Shown piece after piece: positions 33,357 to 43,000 of a stretch of DNA of 64,000 nucleotides (position 1 is the stretch's first letter; each line of letters begins with the position of its first letter). The notes under the pieces were generated by a model. The model was not told the origin of the DNA. It worked only from the letters and a program-made list of their open reading frames with translations, and ran no database searches. Made by a program: the position numbers and the translations under genes. The stretch comes from G963662905 sp963676415 (GTDB taxonomy: Bacteria > Bacteroidota > Bacteroidia > Bacteroidales > WRLA01). The stretch covers positions 4,278,001 through 4,342,000 of the forward strand of contig OY781097.1 of the NCBI GenBank assembly GCA_963676415.1. The letters are read 5' to 3'.

Positions 33357-35108
33357 CTAATCATCCGCCTCGAGTTTCTTATGATTGGCAATAAAGAAGG
33401 ACGGAACCACACCCGTAACCTTCTTGAATGCCGCAATAAAAGTTCCACGGCTCGAAAATCCCACCTTTTTGGCCAGTGCTTCCTGCGTATAACCTTCTGT
33501 ATAGCCGCTTGTTATAAGTCGCACAGCCTCCTGGATACGGTATTCATTGATGTAATTTGGAAAAGTTGTATGGTACTGGCTGTTAATAGCCTGCGACAAA
33601 TAGGTACGGTTTGTGGAGAGTTGCTCCGAAAGGCTGAGGATACTCAATTTGGGATCAAGAAAAGGCTTTTTTGTTTCCATGATATGCTTTAACTCCCTGA
33701 AAAGTTTCTTGTCCCTGTCTTCATTATCGCTTTTGTTTTCCGAAGCGGTAACGGCAGAAGCCTCTTCTGATTTTTTATCGACCTCATCTTCAATACTTTG
33801 CACAATAGATTTACGTACCAATGCCAACTTAGACCGACGCAGGTTGTACGAAACCCATAATAAAACCAAAAATAAAACCATCAAAATCAATAATCCCCAA
33901 ACTAAATATTTGTATCGTGTTTTAGTTTTTTGCAGCTCCATTTTGGTAATGGTATGATTATGGTCTGATAAGATAATCATTGATTGCGCCAGGTACTCAT
34001 TAGACCGTATAGAATCCATTTTTTCAATATATATACGACTGAATTTCAACGCATCGTCAAAATCTGCTTTTGCGCAATAAATATCAGAAAGCAGTTGATA
34101 TATTGCCGGTACAAAAGTCTGCACTGCGGCTGCTCCGGTGGGAGTATTTAAAATTTCATCCAATTTCAGTAAGGAAGCCTCATAGTCTCCCTTCTTGTAA
34201 AGAAAACAAGCCTGCTGCCAGAGGAAATCCAACCAAACATCATCTTTGATCATATCAGCAGGATATGCGGCAACATCTTGTAAAAAAGACTCTGCGCCCA
34301 TCAAATCATCCATGCGCAATGCTGTTTCGGCCAGTTTCAGGCGGATATAGGCTATGGTATTAATACGGTAAGTCGTATGCAAGTACTTTTCTGCACGCTC
34401 CAATGACAAGCGGAACCAGGAGCCCGCCTTTTCTATATTTCCTGTTTTCAGGCAGATTTGCCCCAGATTGTTCATCATTACATAAGGCCGGAAAAAAAAC
34501 CAGTTGTTTTCCTGAACATACTGATCATAAAGCGACCGATACACATCACTAGCCTGTCTGTACAAGCCGGCATAATAATAAATGTCGCCCATCAGGTTTA
34601 CGATATTACGGAAACCTTCGCCCTTTAAATCCTCTGGTGTCATATCGCGGTAGTGCAAGAGATAGATCATGGCAGAATCGTACTGCTTACGTGCAAGGAA
34701 ATAACGCGCCCGGCTGAACTCCACATTGCACCTGGCATCAAAATCGCCCGACTCCTCTGCCAAAAGATAGGCCTGCTGGAACAATCCCTTTTCATTGCTG
34801 TAAAGTGTATTCATTTTTCGGAATAAAAGGGAGTTGACATGAGCCAGCCCGTCCCTGTTTTTGGTCAGCTCAAAAAGCTGATCTGCTATGGCCGTACGGA
34901 TGGAAATTTCGTGAAGCTGGTTCACGGAATCGTACAACAGGCTTATTTTCTCCCGGAAGGCCGCGGTTTCGCTCTGTTTGAGCTCAGTGAGCGTTTTTTC
35001 GCTTAAAACATCCTGCCCAAAAGTCTGGAAATTAAAAAAATAACCCAATAAAAAGATTACTAAAAAACAAAATCTAACTGCTGTCTGAAATATATTTTTC
35101 ACGGTCAA
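33357..35108 (-). CDS. Membrane-anchored TPR / AraC-type regulator next to LamG array
   Basis: 583 aa. Signal/anchor (FCFLVIFLLGYFFNFQTFGQ, residues about 13-32), TPR-type helical repeats to about 390 (for example GEGFRNIVNLMGDIYYYAGL and GNIEKAGSWFRLSLERAEKY), one membrane helix (about 405-425, YLVWGLLILMVLFLVLLWVS) and a C-terminal AraC helix-turn-helix (about 480-575: NRTYLSQAINSQYHTTFPNY, AKKVGFSSRGTFIAAFKKVT). Same architecture as the 1779-3686 protein. It is divergent from the first giant LamG gene with 128 nt between the starts, so it is the natural candidate to control the array. That link is inferred from position only. Confidence 0.87.
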   Translation of the reverse strand: MTVKNIFQTAVRFCFLVIFLLGYFFNFQTFGQDVLSEKTLTELKQSETAAFREKISLLYDSVNQLHEISIRTAIADQLFELTKNRDGLAHVNSLLFRKMNTLYSNEKGLFQQAYLLAEESGDFDARCNVEFSRARYFLARKQYDSAMIYLLHYRDMTPEDLKGEGFRNIVNLMGDIYYYAGLYRQASDVYRSLYDQYVQENNWFFFRPYVMMNNLGQICLKTGNIEKAGSWFRLSLERAEKYLHTTYRINTIAYIRLKLAETALRMDDLMGAESFLQDVAAYPADMIKDDVWLDFLWQQACFLYKKGDYEASLLKLDEILNTPTGAAAVQTFVPAIYQLLSDIYCAKADFDDALKFSRIYIEKMDSIRSNEYLAQSMIILSDHNHTITKMELQKTKTRYKYLVWGLLILMVLFLVLLWVSYNLRRSKLALVRKSIVQSIEDEVDKKSEEASAVTASENKSDNEDRDKKLFRELKHIMETKKPFLDPKLSILSLSEQLSTNRTYLSQAINSQYHTTFPNYINEYRIQEAVRLITSGYTEGYTQEALAKKVGFSSRGTFIAAFKKVTGVVPSFFIANHKKLEADD

Positions 35109-35236
35109 TGCTGTTCGGTTTTACCAATTAGAACAAAATACAGCCCGAATATACAGCATTTTATGGAATATCGGCGTATTTTTAATGGGTAAAGCCAAAT
35201 GAGCTTTTTGATCGCTGAAAGCACAGGCCGAAATCT

Positions 35237-38200
35237 ATGAAATTAAAACCTATAAAACCTTTAAAAATGAGAAAATCGCTACTTTCTTTTTTAGTCGCCA
35301 TGCTTATGTTTTCCGGGCTGCTCCCTGCTCAAAACAATTGTCTGGAGTTTGACGGGACGGATGATTATATTTCTGTGCCTGACGATAACTCAATAGACCT
35401 ATCTTCATCTATGACCATTGAATTTTGGGTTTATTTAGGATCTTCTTCCGGCAAAGAAGTATTATCAAAATCCATTGCAGACAATAATGAAAACTTTAGA
35501 ATTTATATTGATCAATCCAACAGCAGCCAAATATATTTCGATTATGGAAATAAATACTGTCAATCGCATTCATTTTCCCTAACAACCTCTGCCTGGTATC
35601 ATATGGCATTTTCGGTCAGCGCTGGAAATGCCGGAACAATTTATGTAAATGGAATCGAAGCCTCTGCATATAGCACACGTGAAACAGCAGAAGCAACAAT
35701 ACCAACGAATAGTGGAGCAATGCAAATTGGTGGATGCAATTTCACCGAGAGGTATTTTCAAGGCAAAATAGATGAAGTACGTATTTGGAACGACATACGC
35801 ACCGAAACTGAAATCCGTCAAAATATGTACCGGGAATTAACCGACCCATCCGGCGAGGCAAACTTAATGGCCTACTACAAACTTAATGAAACCAGTGGCA
35901 CCACTGCCGATGATGCAAAAGGAAGCAATAACGGCACACTAAACAATATGGACAATTCGGACTGGCAAACCTCCCCTGCCATGTTTGGCCCTAAGAATTG
36001 TTTGGAGTTTGATGGGTTAAATGATTGGATAAGTACCAGTGCTATAATGCCTTCAGCCTATACCAAAGAAGCCTGGGTTTATATTCCGTCAGCAAATGAT
36101 AAGGATAATAATATCATCTCAGGAGGACCCTCAGATGGCCTGCATGCCTTTTGGATTTCCCGGGGTTATTCCTATCACTTATCAGCAGGGCATAATGGAG
36201 TATGGAATGCCGTTGAGGACCCCAATCAAATTCCATTTGGCTCATGGCAGCATATTGCCGTTACTTATGCAAGTGGAACAATGACACTCTATCGCAATGG
36301 AGTGCAGGTTGACCTAGCGAACGGTGTTGCCGCCTTCACCGGCGGAACAGCAGTCAGGATAGGATCATTTGGTGATAACAGTAACAATTTGGGAGGAAAA
36401 CTTGATGAAGTCCGTATCTGGAACATCGCACGCACAGCCAGTCAAATCCGTGACAATATGTGCAAAAGCCTCACCGGAAATGAAAGTGGATTGGTCGCGT
36501 ATTACAATTTTGACAATACTTCAGGAACTGTTTTACAGGATTTCAGCGGAAACGGATATAACGGAGCGCTTCAGAATATGGATAATACTGACTGGGTCTC
36601 TTCTTCCGCTTTCAATACATGGTTAAACACTTTTTCTTCCTCCTGGGCCACAGCAACAAACTGGAGCATGGGAAGCAAACCAGTATCAGAAAATGTTGGA
36701 ATATATTCCTATACAGGAGGAAGTACCCCAACATTTACGAATGGCGATGAAGCCGGAGGCGGAAATATTGTTATCAATATGTCATCAGATTGGTCATTAG
36801 GTGGTTATTTTTCCGTTTCCGGAAATTTGATTACCGAAAGCGATATCAATCTAAATGGACAGACTATATCCTTAGGAACCTCAGCATATCTGATCGAAGA
36901 TGAAGGCAGGATCTATGGCAGCAGCGGGCAAATCCAAACCACAAGAAACCTCTCCAATATCGATGAAAATATTGCCGGCCTCGGGGCGGAGATTACCACA
37001 TCGGCCAATATGGGCAGCACTACTATTACGCGCACTCATGTTGCCAACTCCAGTCCGGCCAGTATCGAAAGAAGGTTCAATATTGCGCCCACAAACAACT
37101 CAGGTTTAAATGCAACCCTCGTTTTCCATTATAATAATGATGAGTTGGATGGCTTAACCGCATCCGCATTGGAATTATACAAATCAACAGACGGAGGAAC
37201 AAACTGGACAGATCAAAACGGCAGTATCAACACTTTCCACAACACTATAACGCTCAACGGAATTGAGTCATTCTCTTTATGGACGGCCATGGAATCGGAA
37301 GAAGTGAATCCGCCCATTCTTGAAACCGAAAACCCGGTTCATGCCTATGCACAAAGCAGCGCGGCCATAATTCTTGCACCCAACGCCACGGTTACCACCA
37401 CAAACAATATTGACAATGCCACGGTTTCCATTTCCCCCATAGTAGCGGAAGACCTTTTATCTATTGATGAAGGAACCTTAACTGCATTGGGTTTATCTCA
37501 AAGCTGGGACAATTCTACAAAAATCCTCAGCATTAGCGGCTCAGGATCTGATTCTGATTACCAAACAGCTTTGCGCAATGTTAAATTTGAAACATCCGCC
37601 GCTGTGGAAGATACACGAACCATTGATTTTATTCTCGGAGACGGAGTTGGATTAAACATTAATGGGGAGCAGCATTTTTATGAAGTCATGAATGCATCAG
37701 GAAGTATTTCATGGACCAATGCCCGTTCTGCCGCTTTAGCCCGTCGGTATGGCGCAGCGCAGGGATATTTAGTCACCATCACTTCTTCAACAGAAAACAA
37801 CTATTTAGCAGAAAAAGTTACAGACAACACCTGGATCGGTGCCAATGATTCAGAAAAGGAAGATACCTGGAAATGGATAGATGGCCCTGAAGCGGATGAA
37901 ATATTCTGGATCGGTGATGCCAATGGATCTGCCGTAAACGGAAGATATGAGAACTGGTACACAGGGGAACCCAATGACGTAGGGAGCGGTGAAGATTATG
38001 CTCATATGTATGGCAGCAATAGTGGTTATGCCGGGGTTTGGAATGACCTTGATAATACAAACCCAAATGTTCAGTATTACATTATTGAATATGGTGGTGA
38101 TGGCAGCAACTTCACCACAATTGACTATGTTACTGTTGTAGTTAATGGTGTAAGCTGGACCGGAACTATTGATTCTGATTGGGGTAATGCCAACAACTGG

Positions 38201-39547
38201 AATAATAATGAAACCCCGGGCCTCACAACTGATATTATTATTCCGGATGTTGCCAATGATCCGGTTATTTCATCAACCACTGACGCTAATTGTAATAATA
38301 TCAGCATTAAGGCTGGTGCGGAGCTGACAATAGAAGCAGGCGGAACATTAATTACAGAGGGAAACATTGCCAATAGCGGCACGATTAGTATTTCACATTC
38401 TATTGCCAACGACGATAAATGGCACCTGATATCAATGCCAAACAACAGCACAACAGCGAATTCTTTTCTTGGCAAGTACCTGCAAAGCTGGGATGAGACA
38501 TCAAAAGAATGGGTTGACATTACCAATGTAGCTCAGGCACTCACAGCTGTAAAAGGATACAGTCTTTGGAGCCCCTCGGGAGGCCGTGGAAATATCACTT
38601 TTACAGGCACACCCAATACAGGTAACCAAAGCATTAGCCTGGCTTATCACGACAATAGCGAACAGAATGATGGCGCCAACCTCGTAGGCAACCCCTACCC
38701 TTCATACATAGACTGGGACCAGGTGAGTGGTTATGGTTCAAAATACACCTGGGACGGTTCTGCATATAAAGCATATACCCAAACCGGCAGTTATGGCACA
38801 GGCAGCCGCTATGTTGCTCCCATGGAAGGATTTTTTGTAGTTACCAATTCAAACGGAACAGCATTCACACTCACCAATGCCATGCGCACGCACAATTCAG
38901 CGAAAAAAGAAGCCAGTGCCCTTACCAACGGAATCGTCCTTTCGGCCAACAGCGAAAACTACAGCGATGCGCTTTATATCGTTTTCGATCAAAGTGCTAA
39001 CGAAAACTTCGAGCTGCCCCGCGATGCATGGAAGTTCATCAGCGGGACTACAGGCATTTGCCAAATCTGGTCACAATGCCCCGATGGGAACCTTGCTGTA
39101 GATGTCCGCCCCGAAACCGAAAGCATCCAGCTTGGTTTTACTAATAACGAAGCCGGCAACTACTCCATTGGTATTCAAGAAATAGCGGATATTTCCACTG
39201 CTATCCTCGAAGACAGCAAACTCAATATTTTCCTTGATCTTACGCAGCGAGCTTATAATTTCGATTGGAGCTTAAACGACGATGAAACACGCTTTAAACT
39301 GCACCTCAACACTACTGCTGTAGAAGAATTCAGCAGTAGTGATGTGCAGGCGTATGTGGCCGGTAGCAACATCATAATCCAAAGCAAACAAAAAACACAG
39401 CGCATCACCCTCACAGACATCACCGGAAGGACATTGGGCGTTTGGGAGCATACCGAAACCATACCCGCACCATCAACCACAGGGGTGTATCTGGTAACCG
39501 TAGCATCAGGGAATCAAATGTTAACGAAAAAAATAATCATTGAATAA
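35237..39547 (+). CDS. Giant T9SS surface protein A: LamG x2, C-type lectin
   Basis: 1436 aa. Signal peptide MRKSLLSFLVAMLMFSGLLPAQ; the ATG at 35267 starts exactly there, and the ATG at 35237 adds ten basic residues. Domains: LamG 1 (33-190; EFDGTDDYISVPDD...GKIDEVRIWND), LamG 2 (254-400; EFDGLNDWISTS...GKLDEVRIWNI), a linker of beta-sandwich character, a C-type lectin domain (about 818-954; AALARRYGAAQGYLVTITSS, TWIGANDSEKEDTWKWIDGP, NWYTGEPND), a beta-helix-like stretch (TIEAGGTLITEGN), and a C-terminal sorting domain (RITLTDITGRTLGVWEHTET...TKKIIIE). It is expected to be exported by T9SS and to bind glycans or other cells. Followed by an 81-nt palindrome and a 69-aa partner gene. Confidence 0.9.
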   Translation: MKLKPIKPLKMRKSLLSFLVAMLMFSGLLPAQNNCLEFDGTDDYISVPDDNSIDLSSSMTIEFWVYLGSSSGKEVLSKSIADNNENFRIYIDQSNSSQIYFDYGNKYCQSHSFSLTTSAWYHMAFSVSAGNAGTIYVNGIEASAYSTRETAEATIPTNSGAMQIGGCNFTERYFQGKIDEVRIWNDIRTETEIRQNMYRELTDPSGEANLMAYYKLNETSGTTADDAKGSNNGTLNNMDNSDWQTSPAMFGPKNCLEFDGLNDWISTSAIMPSAYTKEAWVYIPSANDKDNNIISGGPSDGLHAFWISRGYSYHLSAGHNGVWNAVEDPNQIPFGSWQHIAVTYASGTMTLYRNGVQVDLANGVAAFTGGTAVRIGSFGDNSNNLGGKLDEVRIWNIARTASQIRDNMCKSLTGNESGLVAYYNFDNTSGTVLQDFSGNGYNGALQNMDNTDWVSSSAFNTWLNTFSSSWATATNWSMGSKPVSENVGIYSYTGGSTPTFTNGDEAGGGNIVINMSSDWSLGGYFSVSGNLITESDINLNGQTISLGTSAYLIEDEGRIYGSSGQIQTTRNLSNIDENIAGLGAEITTSANMGSTTITRTHVANSSPASIERRFNIAPTNNSGLNATLVFHYNNDELDGLTASALELYKSTDGGTNWTDQNGSINTFHNTITLNGIESFSLWTAMESEEVNPPILETENPVHAYAQSSAAIILAPNATVTTTNNIDNATVSISPIVAEDLLSIDEGTLTALGLSQSWDNSTKILSISGSGSDSDYQTALRNVKFETSAAVEDTRTIDFILGDGVGLNINGEQHFYEVMNASGSISWTNARSAALARRYGAAQGYLVTITSSTENNYLAEKVTDNTWIGANDSEKEDTWKWIDGPEADEIFWIGDANGSAVNGRYENWYTGEPNDVGSGEDYAHMYGSNSGYAGVWNDLDNTNPNVQYYIIEYGGDGSNFTTIDYVTVVVNGVSWTGTIDSDWGNANNWNNNETPGLTTDIIIPDVANDPVISSTTDANCNNISIKAGAELTIEAGGTLITEGNIANSGTISISHSIANDDKWHLISMPNNSTTANSFLGKYLQSWDETSKEWVDITNVAQALTAVKGYSLWSPSGGRGNITFTGTPNTGNQSISLAYHDNSEQNDGANLVGNPYPSYIDWDQVSGYGSKYTWDGSAYKAYTQTGSYGTGSRYVAPMEGFFVVTNSNGTAFTLTNAMRTHNSAKKEASALTNGIVLSANSENYSDALYIVFDQSANENFELPRDAWKFISGTTGICQIWSQCPDGNLAVDVRPETESIQLGFTNNEAGNYSIGIQEIADISTAILEDSKLNIFLDLTQRAYNFDWSLNDDETRFKLHLNTTAVEEFSSSDVQAYVAGSNIIIQSKQKTQRITLTDITGRTLGVWEHTETIPAPSTTGVYLVTVASGNQMLTKKIIIE

Positions 39548-39551
39548 AGTA

Positions 39552-39632
39552 GAACACTGATAACACAGATTGTGCGGATTTGCACTGATTTTATCCGTGT
39601 AAAAACAGTTCAATCTGTGTCATCCGCGTTCC
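39552..39632. repeat. 81-nt palindromic intergenic repeat, copy 1
   Basis: Begins GAACACTGATAACACAGATTG and ends with CAATCTGTGTCATCCGCGTT then CC, so the ends pair over about 20 bp. It lies between a giant LamG gene and its 69-aa partner gene, as do copies at 44377-44457 and 47601-47681. The interior (GTGCGGATTTGC...) is also conserved. Confidence 0.75.
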
Positions 39633-39649
39633 ATTAAAACCATATCATC

Positions 39650-39859
39650 ATGAAAAAAATAATCACAACAATCGCAATCGCCATCATCGCATTATCTATG
39701 AACGCGCAAACCCCACCAGAACCCAATGGCGGCAACGGAGCTCCGGCTGGAGGGAACACGCCCGTAGGTGGCGGAGCGCCCATTGGCAGTGGAATCGCCT
39801 TATTACTAGCTCTGGGGGGAGCTTATGCCGTGAAAAAATGGAAAAATACAAATGATTAA
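39650..39859 (+). CDS. 69-aa tripartite small protein, copy 1 (PID-CTERM-like)
   Basis: Layout: signal peptide (MKKIITTIAIAIIALSMNAQ), Pro/Gly/Asn-rich mature stretch (TPPEPNGGNGAPAGGNTPVG), PIGSG motif, a hydrophobic helix (IALLLALGGAYAV) and a basic tail (KKWKN). This signal/motif/TM/basic-tail plan resembles C-terminal protein-sorting signals such as PID-CTERM, here almost without a cargo domain. It follows giant protein A by about 100 nt. Two more copies (44475, 47700) and a remnant (53895) each follow a giant protein, so the pair acts as a unit. The function is unknown. Confidence 0.75.
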   Translation: MKKIITTIAIAIIALSMNAQTPPEPNGGNGAPAGGNTPVGGGAPIGSGIALLLALGGAYAVKKWKNTND

Positions 39860-40052
39860 AACCATATAGAGGCACAAAGCCACCTGACAACTTTATCGTC
39901 ACGGAACTACCAGCTATTGTGGGACAACGGTTTTGCCAAGACATAGCCTCCGCCCTGCAAAAAGCAGCCAAAACGTGCAATAAATGATCCGGAGCTTATC
40001 GCCAAAAACCAATTTCAGTTAACCCCATTTTAATAACGAACAACTAAAACCT
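39860..40052. other. Spacer with possible coding relic
   Basis: A stretch at about 39859-39987 stays open without a start codon and reads ...PPDNFIVTELPAIVGQRFCQ... to a TGA. It could be a fossil of an unrelated gene caught between cassettes; no family is recognised. Confidence 0.25.
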
Positions 40053-43000
40053 ATGAAAAATTTTATACTACTGATCGGAATTGCTTTATTAAGCTTAAAC
40101 CTCCCTGCTCAAAACAATTGTCTGGAGTTTGACGGGACGGATGATTATATTTCTGTGCCTGATGATAACTCATTAGACCTATCTTCATCTATGACCATTG
40201 AATTTTGGGTTTATTTAGGATCTTCTTCCGGCAAAGAAGTTATATCAAAATCCATTGCAGACAATAATGAAAACTTTAGAATTTATATTGATCAATCCAA
40301 CAGCAGCCAAATATATTTCGATTATGGAAATAAATACTGTCAATCGCATTCATTTTCCCTAACGACCTATGCCTGGTATCATATGGCATTTTCGGTCAGC
40401 GCTGGAAATACCGGAACAATTTATGTAAATGGGATTGAAGCTTCTGCATATAGTACACGTGAAACAGCAGAAGCAACAATTCCAACGAATAACGAAGCGA
40501 TGCAAATTGGTGGATGCAATTTCACCGAGAGGTATTTTCAAGGCAAAATAGATGAAGTCCGCATCTGGGACGACGTACGCACCGAAACCGAAATCCGCCA
40601 AAACATGTACCGGGAATTGACCGCCCCTTCTGGCGAAGCAAATTTAATTGCCTATTACAAATTCAATGAAACCAGCGGCACCACAGCTGATGATGCAAAA
40701 GGGAGCAATAATGGCACACTGACCAATTACGGCAGCCAAAGTGGGTACTGGCAAACCTCTCCGGCCATGTTTGGGCCAAAAACACTATTGGATTTTGATG
40801 GGGAAAACGACTATATAAGTATCAACAGCCTGCACATGTCCGGTTCTGTTTTTACAGTTGAAACCTGGGTTTACCTTGATGCATTTGGAGACCCGAATCT
40901 TGATGCCAATATTGCCAACTTAATAAGAGGTGGAGATGAGAATTTTGTATTGAGGATTGGTGATGGAGGCATGCCAAACAATATGCCCCAATTTGTAGTA
41001 AATATAGGAGGACATCAACGATTAAATGCAAATGCCCGGTTAAACCTGAACACCTGGTATCATATTGCAGGTGTTTATGATGGCTCCATGATGTACCTTT
41101 ATATTAACGGAAAGCTTGACAAATCACAATCTCAAACAGGTAATCTTACTACAACCAGCCATGCACTGGGTTTAGGAGGAGAAGACAGAAACCTGGATGG
41201 CCAAATGGATGAAGTCCGTATCTGGAATACCGCACGCACAGCCAGTCAAATCCGTAACAATATGTGCAAAAGCCTCACCGGAAATGAAAGTGGATTGGTC
41301 GCGTATTACAATTTTGACAATACTTCAGGAACAGTTTTGCAGGATTTTAGCGGAAACGGATATAACGGAGCGCTTCAGAATATGGATAATACTGACTGGG
41401 TCTCTTCTTCCGCTTTCAATACATGGTTAAACACTTCTTCTTCCTCCTGGGCCACAGCAACAAACTGGAGCATGGGAAGCAAACCAGTATCAGAAAGTGT
41501 TGGAATATATTCCTATACAGGAGGAAGTACCCCAACATTTACGAATGGCGATGAAGCCGGAGGCGGAAATATTGTTATCAATATGTCATCAGATTGGTCA
41601 TTAGGTGGTTATTTTTCCGTTTCCGGAAATTTGATTACCGAAAGCGATATCAATCTAAATGGACAGACTATATCCTTAGGAACCTCAGCATACCTGATCG
41701 AAGATGAAGGCAGGATCTATGGCAGCAGCGGGCAAATCCAAACCACAAGAAACCTCTCCAATATCGATGAAAATATTGCCGGCCTCGGGGCGGAGATTAC
41801 CACATCGGCCAATATGGGCAGCACTACTATTACGCGCACTCATGTTGCCAACTCCAGTCCGGCCAGTATCGAAAGAAGGTTCAATATTGCGCCCACAAAC
41901 AACTCAGGTTTAAATGCAACCCTCGTTTTCCATTATAATAATGATGAGTTGGATGGCTTAACCGCATCCGCATTGGAATTATACAAATCAACAGACGGAG
42001 GAACAAACTGGACAGATCAAAACGGCAGTATCAACACTTTCCACAACACTATAACGCTCAACGGAATTGAGTCATTCTCTTTATGGACGGCCATGGAATC
42101 GGAAGAAGTGAATCCGCCCATTCTTGAAACACAAAATCCTGTTCATGATTATGTAAAAAACAGCCCCGCCTTTTTATTGGCTCCGGAAGTAACAGTAACC
42201 ACATCAACAAATATGAACAACGCTACAATATCAATTTCTCCTATTGTGACAGAAGACGTTTTATCAGTAGACGATTTACCAGTTGGCCTATCATCAAGCT
42301 GGGACAATTCCACAAAAATCCTCAGTATTAGCGGCTCAGGATCTGCTTCTGATTACCAAACAGCTTTGCGCAATGTTAAATTTGAAACATCCGCCGCCGC
42401 GGAAGATACACGAACCATTGATTTTATTCTCGGAGACGGAATTGGTTTAATGATAGATGGGGAACAACATTATTATGAGGTCATTGATAATGGAGGCAGT
42501 ATATCTTGGGATAATGCACGTTCTGCAGCACTTGCAAAACGCTTTGGCCTTGCTCAGGGCTATCTGGCAACAGTAACTTCGCAGAATGAAAATGACTATC
42601 TCGCAGAAAAAGTAAGTGCTGATACATGGATTGGCGCTGCTGATTCAGAAACTGAGGGGATCTGGAAATGGATGGATGGACCGGAGGCCGGAACACAATT
42701 TTGGGAAAGCGATCTGAATGCCGGAACCAGCTCTACAACAAATTACGGATCTGCTGTTAATGGTGAGTATGCAAATTGGTGGACTAACGAACCGAACAAT
42801 GCATATGGAAGCACTGGCGAAGATTGCGCACATATGTATGGAAGCAACAGCAGTCAACCTGGTTATTGGAATGATTACTACAATAACTATAGCGTTCAGT
42901 ATTACATCATTGAATATGGTGGCGATGGAAGCGATTTCACCACCATCGACTATGCGACAGTTGTTGTAAATGGCGTAAGCTGGACTGGCTCCCTTGATTC

